Assembly (NCBI RefSeq): GCF_001806325.1 | Contig: NZ_CP017580.1 | Location: 2,356,001 to 2,420,000 of the forward strand | Direction: 5' to 3' | DNA: 64,000 nt | Source of the DNA: Curtobacterium sp. BH-2-1-1 | Lineage (GTDB): Bacteria; Actinomycetota; Actinomycetes; Actinomycetales; Microbacteriaceae | Shown here: positions 34,278-43,098 of the stretch, piece after piece | Position numbering within the stretch: the first letter of the stretch is position 1 | How the letters are laid out: each line of letters opens with the position of its first letter | The notes under the pieces: generated by a model | Told to the model about the DNA's origin: nothing | Seen by the model: only the letters and a program-made list of their open reading frames with translations | Databases searched by the model: none | Translations under genes and position numbers: made by a program

Positions 34278-34419
34278 CCAGATCCCGAGCCTCGACGCCC
34301 CGGCGCAGCTCCACCTCGAGACGTTCCTCACACTCCGCGAGGGGGAACCCATCCGCGTGCTCTGCGACTGCGGGTTCGGGCGCGACCACCGCACGGAACG
34401 GGGTGTGCCCGTGGAGTGA
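34264..34419 (+). CDS. Small Cys-containing protein of unknown function
   Basis: A 51-residue ORF starting inside the end of the previous gene. GGAAGGAA lies 7 bases before the ATG, a better ribosome site than most in the region. The protein has a leucine-rich amphipathic first half and a C-terminal LCDCGFGRDHRTERG segment whose CxC and His could bind metal or form a disulfide. I do not recognise it. Placement right after the surface-protein pair suggests the same transcript. Confidence 0.55.
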   Translation: MSLTDQIPSLDAPAQLHLETFLTLREGEPIRVLCDCGFGRDHRTERGVPVE

Positions 34420-34459
34420 CCGACGGGCGGGCGGCCCCGCGCCCACCTAGGATCGTCGG

Positions 34460-35098
34460 GTGAACCAGCGCCAGGAACAGCGAGCTCGGACCCGGCAGCG
34501 GATCATCGAGGCCGCGGCGCAGGAGTTCGCCCGGAACGGCTACGCAGGGACGTCCTTCTCGTCGATCGCGGCGTCGATGGGGAAGCCCAAGTCCTCGATC
34601 GGGTACGAGGCGTTCCCCTCGAAGCAGGCCCTCGCGAACGCGGTGGTCGAACAGCACCTCGACCGGCTCGAGGCCCTGCTCGACCGGGTCGAGCGCGCGA
34701 CGCGCCCCGGTCTCGACGCGCTGCTCATCGCGATGCGCGCAGGCCTGCACCTGGACCGAACGAGTCCGATCGCGAGCGGAGCCCTGCGGCTCATCATCGA
34801 ACAGAGCGGCGAGCAGCGGTCGAGCCGGGTCGAGCACACCCTGGACTTCGTGCGGCGGAACGTGCGGGCCGCGATCGAGGACGGCGACGTCCCGGCGACG
34901 GTCGACGCGGGCGTGCTGGCACGTCGGCTGCTGACCGGCGCGCTCGGCGCGCACGCGGCGAACCTCTTCCGACTCTCCGGCACGCCGGTCGATCAGAGCG
35001 TGCAGACGAGTTGGGAGATCGTGCTCCGCGACGCGGGAGCCTCACCCGAGCGCATCCGGACACTCGGGGCGTACCCGCTCGACGCGATCCTGGCCTGA
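34460..35098 (+). CDS. TetR-family transcriptional regulator
   Basis: A 212-residue repressor with a helix-turn-helix at about 28-50 (TSFSSIAASMGKPKSSIGYE) followed by 'FPSKQALANAVVEQH'. The DNA-binding region and C-terminal helices recall gamma-butyrolactone-receptor-like TetR proteins, but that sub-assignment is weak. No neighbouring gene clearly forms its target. Confidence 0.83.
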   Translation: MNQRQEQRARTRQRIIEAAAQEFARNGYAGTSFSSIAASMGKPKSSIGYEAFPSKQALANAVVEQHLDRLEALLDRVERATRPGLDALLIAMRAGLHLDRTSPIASGALRLIIEQSGEQRSSRVEHTLDFVRRNVRAAIEDGDVPATVDAGVLARRLLTGALGAHAANLFRLSGTPVDQSVQTSWEIVLRDAGASPERIRTLGAYPLDAILA

Positions 35099-35155
35099 GC
35101 GGTCGCGCCGCAGCGGGCCACCGGACGGCTGGGCGGCGCGTCGACGCCGGGGTCG

Positions 35156-35590
35156 CTAGAACAGGTTACCCCCGCTGGCGACCTGGATCGCGACGAGGGC
35201 TCCGGCGAAGACCACCAGCACGCCGACCAGTGTCGCGAGTGCGACGGGCCACCCCGTCCGGCGTCGGGCACGGCGCGCGGTCGAACCGACGACCCCCGCG
35301 ACGAGGACGACGAGCGTGAGGACGAGGTGCCAGTTGCGCACGGCCGCGCCGGGGTCGTCAGCGCTGCTGCACCCCGGCGACGGTTGCGCGCACCCGGCGA
35401 ACGCGAGCTGGCCGATGAGGACGACGAACCACGCCGCCGGGCTCACGAGGACGGCCGCGCCGAGCAGCAGGACGGTGGCGACGAGGTCGACGGAGCCGGG
35501 GCCGCGGGGTGGCGGCGCTTGCTCGGCTCGCGGCGGGCGCAGCACCAGGTCGTCGCCGGGATCGTCCCACCAGTCCTCGCGTGCCCCCAT
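35156..35590 (-). CDS. Unknown membrane protein
   Basis: A 144-residue protein starting MGAREDWWDDPGDDLVLRPP, with three hydrophobic helices (about 33-60, 82-100 and 112-135) and two cysteines in the first external loop. No motif is recognised. A longer upstream frame is proline/arginine-rich and overlaps the neighbouring palindrome, so the later ATG is preferred although its ribosome site is weak. Confidence 0.65.
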   Translation of the reverse strand: MGAREDWWDDPGDDLVLRPPRAEQAPPPRGPGSVDLVATVLLLGAAVLVSPAAWFVVLIGQLAFAGCAQPSPGCSSADDPGAAVRNWHLVLTLVVLVAGVVGSTARRARRRTGWPVALATLVGVLVVFAGALVAIQVASGGNLF

Positions 35591-35632
35591 GCACCCAGCG
35601 TAGGTGGGAGCGGTGGACGCGAGTGGACGGCG

Positions 35633-35672
35633 GACGGGAGGCGCGGGTCGGGCCCGCACCGCGCCTCCCGTC
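35633..35672. terminator. Palindromic terminator, GGAGGCGCG family
   Basis: Perfect 14-base arms (35633-35646, 35659-35672) with a 12-base loop. The right end overlaps the stop codon of the phospholipase-D gene. Confidence 0.7.
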
Positions 35673-37299
35673 AGAAGCGGGTCGAGCCGCGCAACCGGCG
35701 CGGCCGGCCGTCGGGGTCCACGGCGAGGCGCGCGGCGGGACGCGCCCACAGACGCTGCAGCGCGGAGACCGGCTCCGGCTCGTGCTGGCGGATGCGTCCA
35801 GGGGGCCGCGGGCCGGGCTGCCCGTCCTCGTGCCAGTGGTCGAGCGCACGTGCCGTGGAGCGCCAGAGGGCGAGCAGGTCCGCGCCGGACCCGGTGAACC
35901 GCTCGTCGTCGGGCGTCGTCGCGAGGTGCTCCGCGCAGAGCTCGTGGCGGAGGTCACGGGCGAGGGACCGGCCGTCGTCCGAGGTGTCCACGACGGCGCA
36001 CGTGAGTTCGCTGTCGGACGTCCACGAGCGGCGGTTGAAGTTGTCCGAGCCGATCGTGAACCATTCGTCGTCGACGATGCAGACCTTGGCGTGGATGTAG
36101 ATCGGGCGGCCGTCCTCGTGCTCGAGGTCGAAGGCGCCGACACGGTCGGGTGCGGTGCGGCGGAGCGTCCGGAGCGCCTCGATCTGGCCGAACCGGCTCG
36201 GGGGACCGCCCAGCGGCCCGTCCGAGTTCGGGTACCGCGGCACGAGGACGACGACACGGAGCTCCCGGTTGCGTTCGAGGGCCTCGGCGATGCCGGTCGC
36301 GACCTCGCGGGACCAGAGGTACTGGTCCTCGATGTAGAGCAGCGATCGTGCTCGGGCGAAGGCCTTGCCGTACGCACGGGCGATGCTCCGCTCACCCAGG
36401 GGCGCGAACGGGAACGGCGGGCGCTTCACCCCGTACGTGCGGAGGAGCTGCACGGCGTGGTGCCCGGCCGGTGGTGGTGGCGCCGTGCGTTCGGGCAGGG
36501 GCTCGGGGCGCCGCGGCATGTGGACGAGGCGTTGCAGCAGCATCCGGTACGGCAGGCTGCGGTCGAGGGGGAGCGGGTCGTCCCAGCGCTCGGCGAAGAC
36601 CGCGAGCACGTCCGCGACGACCGGCCCGCGGAGCTCCATCGACGCGTCGTGCCAGGCCGGGCGCTCCCCGTAGCGGGCGTCGATCGAGACGGGCTGCGGG
36701 TCGCCCTCGTGCGCGGCGTCGTCGCGACGGCTGTGGCAGAGGTCGATCCCGCCGACGAACGCGACGTCGCGGGAGGGGTCGTCGCGGTGCTGGATGACGA
36801 AGAACTTCTGGTGGTGCGAGCCGAACACCCGGACGCGCTGGTCGAGCAGCACCTGGCCGCCGGCGTCGTTGATCTTCCGGCCGAGCAGCTCGTTCGACCG
36901 GGCGCTGATCGACGCCGAGACGCGCTCGCCGTGGGACCGCCAGATGAGCCCGCGCACCTCGATGCCCGCTCGTGCACGGTCGGCCAGCAGGTCCCCGATC
37001 GTCGGGCCGTCCGGCAGCAGCCGCTCGTCGGCGTCGCCGCGCCAGTCGGTGAACCACACGCGGTCACCGGGGCGGAGGGCGGTCAGTTCCGCGTGGATGC
37101 GGTCGAAGTAGGCGGCGCCGTGCACGAGCGGCCGGACGTGGTTGCCCTCAGACCACGGTGCCGCATCGGCGCCGGTGTCCCCCTCGGCGTCGGGCCGGTT
37201 CCGGTCCGTGTCGTCGTCGGGGTGTCCCGCGTGCACGCCGGTGGCGAGGTTGCCTCGCTCGTCGCGGGAGAGGAACCAATCAGCTGGACCGGTACGCAC
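35671..37299 (-). CDS. Phospholipase D-family protein
   Basis: A 542-residue protein with two HKD motifs, HQK...D at His163/Lys165 and HAK...D at His403/Lys405, each followed by the usual GG or GSDN motif, so both halves of the active site are present. 'TDWRGDADERLL' near the N-terminus and 'YIEDQYLWSREV' before HKD2 are typical of this family. No signal peptide or membrane helix is seen. It probably hydrolyses or transfers phosphatidyl groups, or acts on another phosphodiester. GTG start by domain boundary; ribosome site weak. Confidence 0.85.
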   Translation of the reverse strand: MRTGPADWFLSRDERGNLATGVHAGHPDDDTDRNRPDAEGDTGADAAPWSEGNHVRPLVHGAAYFDRIHAELTALRPGDRVWFTDWRGDADERLLPDGPTIGDLLADRARAGIEVRGLIWRSHGERVSASISARSNELLGRKINDAGGQVLLDQRVRVFGSHHQKFFVIQHRDDPSRDVAFVGGIDLCHSRRDDAAHEGDPQPVSIDARYGERPAWHDASMELRGPVVADVLAVFAERWDDPLPLDRSLPYRMLLQRLVHMPRRPEPLPERTAPPPPAGHHAVQLLRTYGVKRPPFPFAPLGERSIARAYGKAFARARSLLYIEDQYLWSREVATGIAEALERNRELRVVVLVPRYPNSDGPLGGPPSRFGQIEALRTLRRTAPDRVGAFDLEHEDGRPIYIHAKVCIVDDEWFTIGSDNFNRRSWTSDSELTCAVVDTSDDGRSLARDLRHELCAEHLATTPDDERFTGSGADLLALWRSTARALDHWHEDGQPGPRPPGRIRQHEPEPVSALQRLWARPAARLAVDPDGRPRRLRGSTRF

Positions 37300-37325
37300 A
37301 GTCGAACAGTACGGGACGGCGCCGT

Positions 37326-38021
37326 TCAGGGGCGCGAGCCCGGCAGGGGGATCTCGCGGCGCTCGTCCCACGGCTCGGCCCAGCCGAGGCGGTCGAACAG
37401 GGCGTCGAGGAGCATCGCGGTGAAGCCCCAGACGACGTGCTGCGCGGGGCCGGAGTCGATCGTGAACGCCGGACCGCGCCACTCCTGGCCGCCGCGGCGG
37501 ATCACCGTCACGCCGCGGTGGGCGGGGTCGAGCAGGTCGGCCACCGGCGCCCGGAACACCGCGGCGGACTCGGCCTGGTCGACGACCCGGACGGGCGAGG
37601 ACTCGCGCCACCACCCGAGCACCGGCGTGACGAGGTGCCGCGAGAACGCGAGCGGCACCGGGGCGATCGTGCCGAGGACGTCCACGCCCGCGGTGTCGAT
37701 GCCGGTCTCCTCGCGGGCTTCACGGAGTGCCGCGGCGGTCGCGTCCGTGTCACCGGGGTCGACCCGGCCGCCGGGGAACGCGATCTCGCCGGGGTGGGCG
37801 CGGAGCGTGGTGGCCCGTGCGAGGAGCAGGACGTCGAGGTCCCGCGAGACGTCGGTGCCGGCGGCTCCCACGGCGGGGCGGTCGCTCGGGACGTCGTCGA
37901 GTTCGCCGAACAGGATGAGGACGGCCGCGTTGCGGGAGGCACTGGCCACCGGCATGCCCGTGACGAGCGGGGCGGCACCGGGACCGACGAGCGCGGAGAG
38001 CTGCTGACGCGCCGGGTTCAC
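37326..38021 (-). CDS. Nudix hydrolase, CoA-pyrophosphatase-like
   Basis: A 231-residue hydrolase with a complete Nudix box: G-R-V-D-P-G-D-T-D then AALREAREETGI (about 84-108). The N-terminal extension and the preceding 'LRAHPGEIAFPGGR' resemble NudL-type coenzyme A pyrophosphatases. It likely cleaves CoA or acyl-CoA to phosphopantetheine and 3',5'-ADP. It lies 26 bases upstream of the phospholipase-D gene on the same strand. Confidence 0.85.
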   Translation of the reverse strand: MNPARQQLSALVGPGAAPLVTGMPVASASRNAAVLILFGELDDVPSDRPAVGAAGTDVSRDLDVLLLARATTLRAHPGEIAFPGGRVDPGDTDATAAALREAREETGIDTAGVDVLGTIAPVPLAFSRHLVTPVLGWWRESSPVRVVDQAESAAVFRAPVADLLDPAHRGVTVIRRGGQEWRGPAFTIDSGPAQHVVWGFTAMLLDALFDRLGWAEPWDERREIPLPGSRP

Positions 38022-38164
38022 GTCGTCAGCCTAGGTGCTGCGCTCCGAGGCGGAACATCCGGAAGGTGCGCCCCCGGGGGATCTCCGAGGCACGACCCGT
38101 ACGTTCCGAGTCAGCACCACCGGGACCACGGCGGTCCCGAACCGACACTGCACGGGAGCAGACC

Positions 38165-38332
38165 ATGAGCGACACCGACGGCACCGCACCGAAGAACGAC
38201 CCCGAGGGCACCCCGAAGCCGGACGGCCTCGGCGAGGACGGCACGATCCCCAACGAGCCCGACGGTCTCGCCGCCGGACACGTGGGCGACGACTCGCACT
38301 TCAACCCGGAGGAGGACGACGGCACGGAGTGA
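38165..38332 (+). CDS. Small acidic protein of unknown function
   Basis: A 55-residue, very acidic, Gly/Pro/Asp-rich and probably unstructured protein (MSDTDGTAPKNDPEG...FNPEEDDGTE). GGGAG 7 bases before the ATG supports translation. No family recognised. Confidence 0.6.
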   Translation: MSDTDGTAPKNDPEGTPKPDGLGEDGTIPNEPDGLAAGHVGDDSHFNPEEDDGTE

Positions 38333-38378
38333 GCGAGACGCCGGTGGCCGGCCGGCGGGTGACCTGGGACCATGGAGC

Positions 38379-38783
38379 ATGGGGAACCGCCGGAGGATGC
38401 TCGTGACCGCCACGATCGGGGTCGGGCTGGCCCTGGCGCTCGCCGGGTGCTCGTCGCCCGGGTCCGTCTGCGCCGACTCCGGGCAGGGCAACACGGTGAA
38501 CGTCGTCGTGCCCGACCACCTCGCGACCGCCGTCGAGTCGGTCGCCGTGTGCGTCGGTGCCGCCTGCACGCCCGAGCAGGAGTCGGCGACGTCCGAGGTC
38601 GACGGCGCGACCTGGACGGTCCCGGTCGAGCAGACGCAGGACGAACGCGGCCGCGTGGCGCTCTTCGACGCCGACGGTACGCGGCTCGACGAGCGCGGCG
38701 TCGAACTGGCCTGGACGGACTACGGCTTCGGCGCACCCCTGCAGTGCCGGGGGAGCGGTGTCGCCGAGGTCTGGCTCGACTGA
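38379..38783 (+). CDS. Small lipoprotein of unknown function
   Basis: A 134-residue protein with a clear lipoprotein signal: basic start, hydrophobic core and ALAGC lipobox (Cys24). The mature part has two further cysteine pairs and beta-rich sequence. No family recognised. It ends about 40 bases before the convergent TetR gene. Confidence 0.75.
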   Translation: MGNRRRMLVTATIGVGLALALAGCSSPGSVCADSGQGNTVNVVVPDHLATAVESVAVCVGAACTPEQESATSEVDGATWTVPVEQTQDERGRVALFDADGTRLDERGVELAWTDYGFGAPLQCRGSGVAEVWLD

Positions 38784-38824
38784 CGGCCCGAAGCGCAGGC
38801 CGCACCCGACTGTGAGCTCGGAGG

Positions 38825-39409
38825 CTAGAGCACCCGCTCCAACAACCGCAGCGTCCCCGCGATGTCCACGTCGCGGTCGAGCAACCACTGCACCTGCAAC
38901 CCGTCGAACGCCGCGATGATGAGCGACGCGACCTGGTCGAGGTCCGCATCGCTGTGCCGACCTGTGGCGACGAGCTCGTCGCGCAGTTGCTGTGCCAGAT
39001 CGGCCCGCGCGGTGGCGAACCGCGCCGCGAAGTACGACCGCGCGGTCTCGTTCCCCGCCTCCACCGAGGCACCGAGCAGCGTCGTGTAGAGCGTCACCAG
39101 GGCCGGCTCGCTGACGTTCCGGTGGGCGACGAACTCGAGCCGGGGGAACACGCCGCCGGTGTCGCCCAACGCCCGGTTCGACGCGTCGTCACGCTCCCGC
39201 AGCACCTCGACGAGCAGGGCCTCGCGCGACGAGAAGTAGTGCCGGAGTGCGGCGTGCGAGATGCCGATCGCCTCGCCGATGGCCCGGAGCGAGGTCCCGT
39301 CGATGCCGCGGGAGGCGACGACCTCGAGCGTCTGGTCGAGGATCTCCTGCCGGCGCTGCACGCCCTTGGCGTAGGGCCCGCGGCTGCCGGTTCCATCGTT
39401 GGAGGTCAC
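38825..39409 (-). CDS. TetR-family repressor of the MFS/TIM-barrel sugar locus
   Basis: A 194-residue TetR protein. The helix-turn-helix is 'TSLRAIGEAIGISHAALRHY' (about 36-55), followed by 'FSSREALLVEVL'. I chose the GTG close to the domain; an ATG 8 codons earlier is possible. It is divergent from the MFS transporter, and the shared intergenic region has a 22-base inverted repeat suited to a TetR dimer, so it probably represses that operon. Confidence 0.85.
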   Translation of the reverse strand: MTSNDGTGSRGPYAKGVQRRQEILDQTLEVVASRGIDGTSLRAIGEAIGISHAALRHYFSSREALLVEVLRERDDASNRALGDTGGVFPRLEFVAHRNVSEPALVTLYTTLLGASVEAGNETARSYFAARFATARADLAQQLRDELVATGRHSDADLDQVASLIIAAFDGLQVQWLLDRDVDIAGTLRLLERVL

Positions 39410-39468
39410 TCGGACCAACCTACCGGCAGCCATGAGTCGCCGAAGTGCTGGCGCAAAGTACCGAAACA

Positions 39469-39490
39469 AAAACTTCCGGTCGGAGGTTTT
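39469..39490. promoter_or_regulatory. Putative TetR operator
   Basis: AAAACTTCCG-GT-CGGAGGTTTT: 10-base arms with one mismatch and a 2-base spacer, in an AT-rich patch between divergent TetR and MFS genes. It overlaps a TTCCGG -35-like box (39474-39479) that is 17 bases from TACTGT (39497-39502). Confidence 0.6.
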
Positions 39491-39492
39491 GG

Positions 39493-39521
39493 GTGCTACT
39501 GTCCCGATCACCTAGTAGCAC
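39493..39521. promoter_or_regulatory. Second inverted repeat in the MFS promoter region
   Basis: Exact 8-base arms GTGCTACT and AGTAGCAC with a 13-base spacer overlap the putative -10 box. It may be a second regulator site or a leader hairpin of the MFS transcript. Confidence 0.4.
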
Positions 39522-39568
39522 TAGGGATTCAGCGGGCCCCGAAGCCCCCTATGACTCGAGGAGGAGTC

Positions 39569-40933
39569 ATGTCGACACCGACGTCGAAGGAAGAACCCAC
39601 ACGCGGCATCGCCGGAACCGCATCCCCCGCGGTCACCGCCGCCGCCGGCGCCACCGCCACGGACGCAGCGGCGTCCCGAGCGTTCTCGGTCGAGGGCATC
39701 ACGCAGTCCGTCAGCACGATGCGGGTGGGCCGCGGCTACCTCTGGGGCCTCAGCTTCGCCCAGTTCGGCCTCTTCGTCGCCCTGCTCACGCCGGTCTTCG
39801 TGAGCATGTCGATCAAGGCGACCGAGCTCAACCCGTCGAACCCCGAGACGATCGTCGGTTCGGTCCTGCCGTTCGGCGCGATCGGTGCCCTGCTCGCGAA
39901 CCCGCTCTTCGGCGCGATCTCGGACCGCACCCGCACCCGCTGGGGTCGTCGTCGGCCGTGGATGGTCGGCGGCGTCATCGTCTTCGTCGGTGCACTCGCC
40001 TGGCTCGCCTTCTCACCGAACGTCCTGCAGCTCACCCTGGCGTGGGTCCTCGCGCAGGTCACCGCCAACGCGGTCCTCGCCACCCTGACCGCGAGCTTCG
40101 CCGACAACGTGCCGGAGTTCCAGCGCGGCAAGGCCTCGAGCGTCATCGCGCTCGCGCAGAACACCGCGATCCTCGCCGGTCTGTACCTGGCCGTCTACCT
40201 GGTCGGCAACCTGCCGATGCTCTTCATCGTCCCGGGCATCATCGCGATCATCGCGATCCTCGTCTACTCGTTCGTGGCCCGCGACGAGCTGCCCACGACG
40301 CCGATCAAGCCGTTCAGCTGGGTCAACCTGATCAGCTCGTTCTGGACCAATCCGATCAAGCACCGCGACTTCGGGCTCGCCTGGTGGGGGCGCTTCCTCA
40401 TCACCTTCGGCACGTTCATGTTCACGACCTACCGCCTGCTGTACATGGAGGACCGCATCGGCCTCCCGCAGAAGGAGGCCGTCGGCATCGTCGCGTTCGG
40501 TGTGCTCCTCTACACCGTCGCCCTGCTGGTCAGCGCCGCGCTCTCCGGGTGGGTGTCCGACCGCATCGGCCGCCGCAAGGTCTTCGTGTGGAGTTCCACG
40601 GCCCTCACCGCCGTCGGCCTGGTGATCCTGGCGCACGTGGACACGGTCGGCGGGTTCTACTTCGCCGAGATCGTGATGGGCTTCGCCTTCGGCATCTACT
40701 CCGCCATCGACACCGCGCTCATCGTCGACGTGCTGCCCGACCCGGAGCGCCCCGGCAAGGACCTCGGCGTGATCAACATCGCGAACGCGCTGCCGCAGTC
40801 GCTCGCCCCGGCCGTCGGTCTCTTCCTCCTCGGCGTCGGGGGCGGTCAGAACTACACGCTCATGCTCTGGGGCGCGGGTGTCGCGGTGATCCTCGGCGCA
40901 CTCGTGATCTTCCCCATCAAGTCGGTCCGGTAG
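39569..40933 (+). CDS. MFS transporter, GPH/SLC45-like sugar symporter
   Basis: A 454-residue 12-helix transporter with an unusual 50-residue polar N-terminal tail. The loop GAISDRTRTRWGRRRPWM after helix 2 is the signature of glycoside/sucrose-proton symporters, and it is repeated in weaker form after helix 8 (WVSDRIGRRKVF). GAGGAGGAG lies directly before the ATG. It is followed after a terminator-like repeat by a TIM-barrel protein and a Gfo/Idh oxidoreductase, suggesting uptake of a glycoside or polyol that they process. Confidence 0.87.
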   Translation: MSTPTSKEEPTRGIAGTASPAVTAAAGATATDAAASRAFSVEGITQSVSTMRVGRGYLWGLSFAQFGLFVALLTPVFVSMSIKATELNPSNPETIVGSVLPFGAIGALLANPLFGAISDRTRTRWGRRRPWMVGGVIVFVGALAWLAFSPNVLQLTLAWVLAQVTANAVLATLTASFADNVPEFQRGKASSVIALAQNTAILAGLYLAVYLVGNLPMLFIVPGIIAIIAILVYSFVARDELPTTPIKPFSWVNLISSFWTNPIKHRDFGLAWWGRFLITFGTFMFTTYRLLYMEDRIGLPQKEAVGIVAFGVLLYTVALLVSAALSGWVSDRIGRRKVFVWSSTALTAVGLVILAHVDTVGGFYFAEIVMGFAFGIYSAIDTALIVDVLPDPERPGKDLGVINIANALPQSLAPAVGLFLLGVGGGQNYTLMLWGAGVAVILGALVIFPIKSVR

Positions 40934-40953
40934 ACGGCGCACCAGCGCACGGT

Positions 40954-40998
40954 CCTGGAGGCGCGACCCGACTCACGAAGGCGAGTCGCGCCTCCAGG
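40954..40998. terminator. Palindromic repeat within the sugar locus, GGAGGCGCG family
   Basis: Perfect 14-base arms (40954-40967 and 40985-40998) with a 17-base loop. Unlike most copies it lies between two co-directional genes of one locus, so it may attenuate rather than end transcription. Confidence 0.65.
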
Positions 40999-41040
40999 CG
41001 GTCACCGCACACACCGCAAGCCTCCCTGAAAGGACCAGCC

Positions 41041-41862
41041 ATGGCACCCGCCATCTCCCTGCAGCTCTACACGGTGAACGCCGCGCTGGAGCCCGACCTC
41101 GACGGCGGCGTCCGCCGCCTCGCCGACATCGGCTTCGACACGGTCGAGGCGTTCGCGTTCGTCGACCGAGCAGCGCAGCTCAAGGAAGCGTTCGACGCCC
41201 ACGGCATCACCGCGAAGACCGGCCACGCGTTCCTCGTCGAGGAGACCATCCCGCTGCCCGACGGCACCGTGATGACCGCTCCGTCGCACGCCGAGACGTT
41301 CGCCGCGGCGAAGGAGCTCGGCCTCGAGATCGTCATCGACCCGTTCGTCGGCCCCGACCACTGGACCACCCGCGAGGGCGTCGAGCGGGTCGCGGCCCGA
41401 CTCAACGCCGCCGCTGCCGAGGCGGCCGGGCACGGCCTCCGTGTCGGCTACCACAACCACGACCACGAGCTCCGACCGCAGATCGACGGCCGGCCCGCAC
41501 TGCAGGTGCTCGCCTCGCTGCTCGACCCGGGCGTGGTGCTCGAGCTCGACCTGTACTGGGCCTCCGCCGCGGGCATCGACCTCGTGCCGTTCATCGAGGA
41601 GCTCGGTGACCGCATCGTCGCCGTGCACGTCAAGGACGGCCCCATGCGCGACGACATCTCCACCGCGACGATCCCCACCGACCAGACCCCGGCCGGCCAG
41701 GGCGACGTCCGGCTCGCCGAGGCGCTGCGTGCCGCGACGGCTCTCGAGTACGCCGTGATCGAGTTCGACGGGTTCGCGGGGGACGTCTTCGACGGGGTCG
41801 CCCAGTCGTACGAGTGGCTCGCAGCGCAGCTCGCACCGAGCGGATCGGCGGTGTCCGCATGA
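41041..41862 (+). CDS. Xylose-isomerase-like TIM-barrel sugar enzyme
   Basis: A 273-residue TIM barrel of the sugar-phosphate isomerase/epimerase type. Metal and substrate motifs are visible: 'GYHNHDHE', 'VLELDLYW', 'VAVHVKDG' and the final Glu in 'VIEFDGF'. Such proteins act as epimerases, dehydratases, or lyases on keto-sugars. AAGGA lies 8 bases before the ATG. It overlaps the Gfo/Idh gene by 4 bases, so the two probably act in series. Confidence 0.87.
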   Translation: MAPAISLQLYTVNAALEPDLDGGVRRLADIGFDTVEAFAFVDRAAQLKEAFDAHGITAKTGHAFLVEETIPLPDGTVMTAPSHAETFAAAKELGLEIVIDPFVGPDHWTTREGVERVAARLNAAAAEAAGHGLRVGYHNHDHELRPQIDGRPALQVLASLLDPGVVLELDLYWASAAGIDLVPFIEELGDRIVAVHVKDGPMRDDISTATIPTDQTPAGQGDVRLAEALRAATALEYAVIEFDGFAGDVFDGVAQSYEWLAAQLAPSGSAVSA

Positions 41863-43016
41863 CCCGCACGGGCAAGGTCGGCATCGGCTTCATCGGCGCC
41901 GGCATGATCAGCGAGCAGTACCTCGCGAACCTCACGACCTTCCCCGACGTCGAGGTCGTCCGGATCGGCGACATCGACACGGAGCGTGCTGCGGCGTCGG
42001 CGGCGAAGTGGGGCGTCGCGGCCTCCGGCGACGGTGCGTCGGTCCTCGCCGACCCCGACGTCGAGATCGTCATCAACCTGACGCTCCCGGCCACGCACGT
42101 GGCGGTGTCCACGGACGCCCTCCGCGCGGGCAAGCACGTGTGGAGCGAGAAGCCGATCGGGGTCGACCGCGAGTCCGCTGCGGGCCTGGTCGCCCTCGCC
42201 GACGAGCTCGGGCTCAAGCTCGGCATCGCGCCCGACACCGTGCTCGGCCCGGGGTGGCAGACCGCCAAGCGGGCGATCGAGGCCGGCGCGATCGGCACGC
42301 CGCTCACCGCGGTCACGAGCATGCAGTGGCAGGGGCCGGACGTCTTCCACCCGAACGCGTCGTTCCTCTACGCCAAGGGCGCCGGCCCGCTGTTCGACAT
42401 CGGCCCGTACTACTTCACGGCGCTCGTGCACCTGCTCGGGCCGATCGACTCCGTCGTCGCGACCGGGTCGCGGTCCCGCGAGACCCGGGAGCTGGTCGTC
42501 GGGCCGAACGCGGGCCAGTCGTTCCCCGTCGAGGTGCCCACCCACGTGTCCGTCCTGTCGTCGTTCGAGCAGGGTGGCAACGCGCAGTCGTTGCTGTCGT
42601 TCGACACCCCGCTGTTCCGGCACGGCGTCTTCGAGGTCAACGGCACCGAGGGCACGATCGTCCTGCCCGACCCGAACACCTTCGGCGGCGGGCACCCGGT
42701 CCGGATCGCCCGACCGATCCCCGTCGGCGCCTCATGGCCGTTCGAACAGGAGTGGGAGACGCTCCTCGACGAGGAGCCGACGGTCGGCCGGGGCCTCGGT
42801 GTGCTCGACATGGCGCGGGCCATCCGCGGCGGCGGTTCGCACATCGCGACCGGTGCCGTCGGCTACCACGTGCTCGACGCGATGGTCTCGGTGGAGGAGT
42901 CCATCGAGCGGCGGTCGTTCGTCGAGGTCGAGTCCACCGTCGGGGCGATCGCGTCCCTGCCGGAGGACTTCGACCCGTTCGCTGCCACGCTGGAGACGGC
43001 GCCGGCTGGCGTCTGA
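41859..43016 (+). CDS. Gfo/Idh/MocA-family oxidoreductase
   Basis: A 385-residue NAD(P)-dependent enzyme. The Rossmann motif is GFIGAGMISE at the N-terminus; 'SEKPIGVD' (about 99-106) carries the catalytic Lys of the family, followed by the beta-sheet substrate domain with 'GPLFDIGPYYFTAL'. It could oxidise a sugar at C3 or a polyol. Coupling to the TIM-barrel enzyme and sharing a locus with the MFS carrier suggests a keto-glycoside or inositol-type pathway. Confidence 0.88.
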   Translation: MTRTGKVGIGFIGAGMISEQYLANLTTFPDVEVVRIGDIDTERAAASAAKWGVAASGDGASVLADPDVEIVINLTLPATHVAVSTDALRAGKHVWSEKPIGVDRESAAGLVALADELGLKLGIAPDTVLGPGWQTAKRAIEAGAIGTPLTAVTSMQWQGPDVFHPNASFLYAKGAGPLFDIGPYYFTALVHLLGPIDSVVATGSRSRETRELVVGPNAGQSFPVEVPTHVSVLSSFEQGGNAQSLLSFDTPLFRHGVFEVNGTEGTIVLPDPNTFGGGHPVRIARPIPVGASWPFEQEWETLLDEEPTVGRGLGVLDMARAIRGGGSHIATGAVGYHVLDAMVSVEESIERRSFVEVESTVGAIASLPEDFDPFAATLETAPAGV

Positions 43017-43036
43017 CGGCCGGGTCACACCAGCCA

Positions 43037-43084
43037 GGAGGCCCTGCTCACGTCCGCCGCGTGCGGAACGTGCGCAGGGCCTCC
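43037..43084. terminator. Terminator hairpin between convergent genes
   Basis: GGAGGCCCTG (43037-43046) pairs exactly with CAGGGCCTCC (43075-43084), with further pairing inside (CACGT/ACGTG). It resembles the GGAGG palindromes but with a different core (GGCCCTG). Confidence 0.65.
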
Positions 43085-43098
43085 CGTCGTGTCCGTGG

